A stretch of DNA of 64,000 nucleotides from assembly GCA_022414725.1 (NCBI GenBank), contig CM039465.1, positions 42,862,397 to 42,926,396 on the forward strand. Reading direction: 5' to 3'. Below the pieces are notes generated by a model. That model searched no databases, was not told the DNA's origin, and saw only the letters and a list, made by a program, of their open reading frames with translations. The translations under genes and the position numbers were made by a program. This document shows positions 60,354-64,000 of the stretch, piece after piece; the first letter of the stretch is position 1, and each line of letters opens with the position of its first letter. The DNA comes from Microglena sp. YARC. Lineage: Eukaryota; Chlorophyta; Chlorophyceae; Chlamydomonadales; Chlamydomonadaceae.

Positions 60354-61775
60354 GTATGTATGATATAGGGTTTAGGGTTTAGCTAAAAGAAGGCCCAAGT
60401 TTCATATAAAATATTATTTGTTTAGCTAGATTAATGCCCAAGCCTCATATACATCATTATTTGTTTAGCTTAATTAATGCCCAAGCCTTATATACATCAA
60501 TATTTGCTTAGCTTAATTAAAGCCCAAGCTTAATTTAATACATTGTTTGTTTAATAGCTAAAAGAATGCCCAAGCTTCATATAAAATCTTGTTTGTTAAG
60601 CTAAATGAATGCCCAAGTTTCATATACATCATTATTTGTTAAGCTGAATGAATGCCCAAGTTTCATATACATCATTGTTTGTTTAGCTGAATGCATGCCC
60701 AAGCTTCATATACATCATTGTTTGTTAAGCTGAATGCATGCCCAAGCTTCATATACATCATTGTTTGTTTAGCTGAATGCATGCCCAAGCTTCATATACA
60801 TCAATGTTTGTTAAGCTGAATGCATGCCCAAGCTTCATATACATCATTGTTTGTTAAGCTGAATGAATGCCCAAGCTTCATATACATCATTGTTTGTTTA
60901 GCTGAATGAATGCCCAAGCTTCATATACATCATTATTGTTTTAGCTGAATGAATGTCCAAGCTTCATATACGTCATTATTGTTTTAGCTGAATGAATGCC
61001 CAAGCTTCATACACATCATTATTGTTTTAGCTGAATGAATGCCCAAGCTTCATATACATCATTATTGGTTTAGCTGAATGAATGCCCAAGCTTCATATAC
61101 ATCATTGTTTGTTAAGCTGAATGCATGCCCAAGCTTCATATACATCATTGTTTGTTAAGCTGAATGAATGCCCAAGCTTCGTATACATTATTTTTTGTTA
61201 AGCTGAATGCATGCCCAAGCTTCATATACATCATTGTTTGTTAAGCTGAATGAATGCCCAAGCTTCATAAACATCATTATTGTTTTAGCTGAATGAATGT
61301 CCAAGCTTCATATACATCATTGTTTGTTTAGCTGAATGAATGCCCAAGCTTCATATACATCATTATTGTTTAAGCTGAATGCATGCCCAAGCTTCATTTA
61401 TATCATTGTTTGTTAAGCTGAATGAATGCCCAAGCTTCATATACATCATTATTGTTTTAGCTGAATGAATGCCCAAGCTTCATAAACCATTATTGTTTGT
61501 ATAGCTGAATGAATGCCCAAGCTTCATATACATCATTGTTTGTTTAGCTGAATGAATGCCCAAGCTTCATAAACATCATTATTGTTTTAGCTGAATGAAT
61601 GTCCAAGCTTCATATACATCATTGTTTGTTTAGCTGAATGAATGCCCAAGCTTCACATACATCATTGTTTGTTTAGCTCAATTAATGCCCAAGTTTCATG
61701 TAAAATATTGTTTGTTTAGCTGGATTAATTCCCAAGCTTCATTGAAAACATGTAAAACAATCATTGTTTTAGATC
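60354..61775 (+). repeat. MYB intron 7: 43-44 bp satellite, about 32 copies
   Basis: Unit AGCTGAATGAATGCCCAAGC then TTCATATACATCATTGTTTG TTT, with AATG/CATG and TTTG/ATTG variants. Edges decay to AATTAATGCCCAAG at both ends. Confidence 0.95.
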
Positions 61776-62224
61776 CTTAGCCTGTGCCCTTAACGGCAGA
61801 GCCCGCACGTGTTATTTAGAGACCATATTTGCCATCTGCATATTTGTCTTTTTAAGCGCCTTTGAGGCCCAAGGGAAGAACGCAAATACCGAGGTATAAT
61901 ATAATTATGGTGTGATGTATGGAAAGGTAAATATGTGTGGTATAATATTACTATTTTATGGTGCAATGTTAATATAAATGGTGTTATAATAATAGGTCTC
62001 TGGTACCATTCCTAAGGGAACTGTTTTTTACAGGTGTTGTTATATTGATTATGGTGTAATATTAATAGGTATGATTTTATGTTGCCATTTTATGGTGCCA
62101 TATTAGTATTAATTGTATAATACTCATAGGTCCCAGGCCCCATTCCCGAGGGAACTCATTTTTTTCTCAGCTGGTGTAATATTTATTATGGTGTAATTCA
62201 TCCTCATACAGCCTCAAACATTTG
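61776..62224. other. Intronic, AT-rich, TATGGTG units
   Basis: GGTGTAATATTAATAGGT and TATGGTGCAATATTA phrases recur loosely (61900-62190), and CATTCCYRAGGGAACT occurs twice (62010 and 62140). No gene. Confidence 0.55.
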
Positions 62225-62435
62225 TTTTTGGCGGTGCCCCCTCTTCAAGGGGGCGGGAGCCCCCAGGGTTACCCATTTGTCCGTTTGACCGACCAACCGC
62301 CTGACCGAGACGAAGCCTGACACATCAGCAAACAGTCTCGTAACTAACTCGCTTCGGATGCCACCTGTCGCTCCGTCGCGAACACTCTCCGCCATGTTTT
62401 AGCGTCGCTTGCAACGCTGCATAGAACTTGTTAAG
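62225..62435 (+). repeat. Dispersed repeat family G, copy 3
   Basis: GGCGGTGCCCCCTCTTCAAG to GCGTCGCTTGCAACGCTGCA and TAGAACTTGTTAA, matching 16890-17105. Confidence 0.75.
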
Positions 62436-62473
62436 CCGGTGTGCTGCACCTGCCGCACCTGCAGGATGTGGAC

Positions 62474-62669
62474 CAGGGTACTTTCAAACGCGCGCTTTTG
62501 CGCGCTGGCGCGCTGCCTTTTTGAGCCTCACTGCACGTTACGCGCAGTTTTTGCAACCTCCTGTGGGCATAGCAAGCATTTTTTGCGCTTTTTGCACTAC
62601 AAAGCGCAGTTTTTGTTTTTTTTCAAGTGCGCTAAAGCGCTGGCCAATTTGGTCAATGGAAGTACCATG
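62474..62669 (+). mobile_element. hAT-like MITE M1, copy 3
   Basis: CAGGGTACTTTC at the left and GGAAGTACCATG at the right (degenerate terminal inverted repeats). Flanks ATGTGGAC and ATGTTGAC form an 8-bp target duplication with one difference. The interior order matches copy 1: GAGCC.CACTG, GCGCAGTTTTTGCAACC, CCTGTGGGC, TTTTTGCGCTTTTTGCAC. Confidence 0.78.
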
Positions 62670-62911
62670 ATGTTGACCCTAGCACCACTCTTTGCCTCAG
62701 TGACCTTGATCTTGGCGCCGCCCTCAAACATTTGTTTTTAAGCTGGTGTGATAAATTCATCCTCGCTTTTGCTCTTGTTAGCTTGTGCAATATTAATGAC
62801 CTCCCTTAGTTTTATATAACCATGGCTTTACGCACTTTATAGTCTTCAAACAAAGAAACAAACAACTTCTAATAAAAATGGCTTTATGCAGCTTTGCATG
62901 TGACGCTAAAA

Positions 62912-63084
62912 AATGGCGGAGAGTGTTCGCGACGGAGCAACAGGCGGCAACGGAAGCGAGTTAGTTACGAGGCCGTTGGCTGATGTGTCAGGCTTCGTCT
63001 CGGTCAGACGGTCGTACACACAGACGGACAAATGGGTAACCCTGGGGGCTCCGTCAAAAATGGCTCAATGCAATGTTTAGGCGG

Positions 63085-63123
<39 letters not shown>

Positions 63124-63315
63124 TTAATGGGTGTGGGAGCCCCCAGGGTCACCCCGTGTGTGTGTTTGTCAGTTTGTTTGTGCAACAGAGACGAAGCCTG
63201 ACACGTCAGCCAACGGTCTCGTGACTAACTGGTTTCAGTCCGCTCGATTCCGTTGCCAGCACTCTCCGCCAATTTTCCCTGTCGCTTGCGACGCTGACTA
63301 GGACTTGTTTCAATG
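62912..63315. repeat. Inverted pair of repeat family G around a poly-C tract
   Basis: 62912-63060 is a minus-oriented family G copy (GGCGGAGAGTGTTCGCGACG to CCCTGGGGGCTCCGTC). 63124-63315 is plus-oriented (GGGAGCCCCCAGGGTCACC to CGTCGCTTGCGACGCTGACT). Between them are over 30 C (63089-63123). The arms can pair over about 130 bp. Confidence 0.75.
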
Positions 63316-63590
63316 ACGCCTGGCCATTCCGCCGCTGTATGGCAACGTATGTGTAGGGCCAAACTAGTTAGAAATGGCTCCCCTAACCTACTGGTTTGGG
63401 GGGCAGCGTGTCGCACTGGGATCGCACCGATTCGCCCAACGTGATATGATCTTTGCTTAATCCACCTGATTTGTTATCAAAAACAAATATTGTATACATT
63501 ATTATTATAAATTATTAATACATGAATTCGTGTTGTTAATCCTTATGGGATATAAAAAAACTAATTTCACTTCTGTTTTTCATCTGATAG
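63316..63590 (+). other. End of MYB intron 7
   Basis: AT-rich; ends with TTCTGTTTTTCATCTGATAG, a good acceptor. Confidence 0.6.
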
Positions 63591-64000
63591 CTGCAGGTGC
63601 AGACGACGCCAAGCCTGCTGGGGAGCCGGTAGTGGGTGAGGCAGGACCATCCGGAGCTGGGGGAAGGCCTGGGTCCCAGGGCCCCGAGGGTCGGCCCGGG
63701 GAAGAGAGAACCACCACCTCAGCTGCTTTCGCAAGTGCGGGTCCAGAGCCCTCTCTGTTGAAAGTCACCTCGAGCTTGTTCGACATGATGACGAACCTTA
63801 CGAGCTACAACAGCCAGCGTGGCATGGGGGGGCCCACTGGCGGGGGGGGGCCTCGGCCAGCCCTCTTGACCGCCACCTGCAATCATCACAAGCAGGCTTC
63901 CCTTCTGCCCCGCACAGCTCCCTGCCCCTGATGTACAGCCTGGATCAGCAGCAGCAGCAGCGGATGTACGGGGATCGCAGTCCCGAAAGGTCAGGGCGTA
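63591..64000 (+). CDS. MYB-like protein, exon 8 (partial, frameshift, runs off the window)
   Basis: After CATCTGATAG (an alternative acceptor is CTGCAG at 63596). In phase with exon 7: AGADDAKPAGEPVVGEAG, a Gly/Pro linker, EPSLLKVTSSLFDMMTNLTS, then GPTGGGG. At a run of nine or ten G (63841-63850) the frame closes, but one frame over it stays open to the window end with SPLDRHLQSSQAGFPSAPHS, a five-glutamine run and a basic tail. The change of frame at a homopolymer suggests a one-base indel, biological or sequencing. The gene continues beyond 64000. Confidence 0.65.

Overview
This is nuclear DNA from a eukaryote. Protein-coding genes are split by introns with GT/AG borders and pyrimidine-rich acceptors, about a third of the window is satellite or microsatellite DNA, and Copia, Gypsy, LINE, SINE and hAT-type elements are present. 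The cyclophilin most resembles the plant/green-algal CYP23 type, and the NDUFV1 and MYB genes are ordinary eukaryotic families. A green-lineage, probably algal, genome is my best guess; I cannot name the species. A run of exactly 1000 N (31040-32039) is a scaffold gap.

All recognisable host genes lie on the + strand. They are: (1) the 3' part of a probable GT90 (CAP10/Rumi-like) glycosyltransferase, 2944-4914; (2) a secreted CYP23-type cyclophilin, 15679-20175, in two coding exons; (3) one exon of an unrecognised gene near 25336-25509; (4) the C-terminal half of mitochondrial complex I subunit NDUFV1, about 32040-36137, whose 5' part is lost in or before the gap; (5) a two-repeat MYB protein with a long glycine/glutamine-rich tail, at least eight exons from 52144 to beyond the window end.

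Mobile DNA: a full-length Copia element (8411-15287, minus strand, 350-bp LTRs with one mismatch seen, GAGTG target duplication) and a full-length Gypsy element with a chromodomain (42406-48385, plus strand, 329-bp LTRs with one mismatch seen, CACGG target duplication). Both look recent, yet both carry broken frames. Smaller elements are 3' ends of two LINE families with microsatellite tails (CATA and TGTAA), a tRNA-derived SINE (three copies), a CAGGG-ended hAT-like MITE (three copies), a foldback element (two copies) and a 200-bp dispersed repeat ending in CGTCGCTTGCGACG.

The most unusual feature is shared by four genes. Exons are flanked by tandem, decayed copies of their own edges: copies of acceptor plus exon start lie upstream, and copies of exon end plus donor lie downstream, separated by microsatellites. 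It is seen in the cyclophilin, NDUFV1, the MYB gene and the exon at 25336. I call these copies exon-edge echoes. Many keep a usable-looking splice site, so they are potential decoy sites or raw material for alternative exons.
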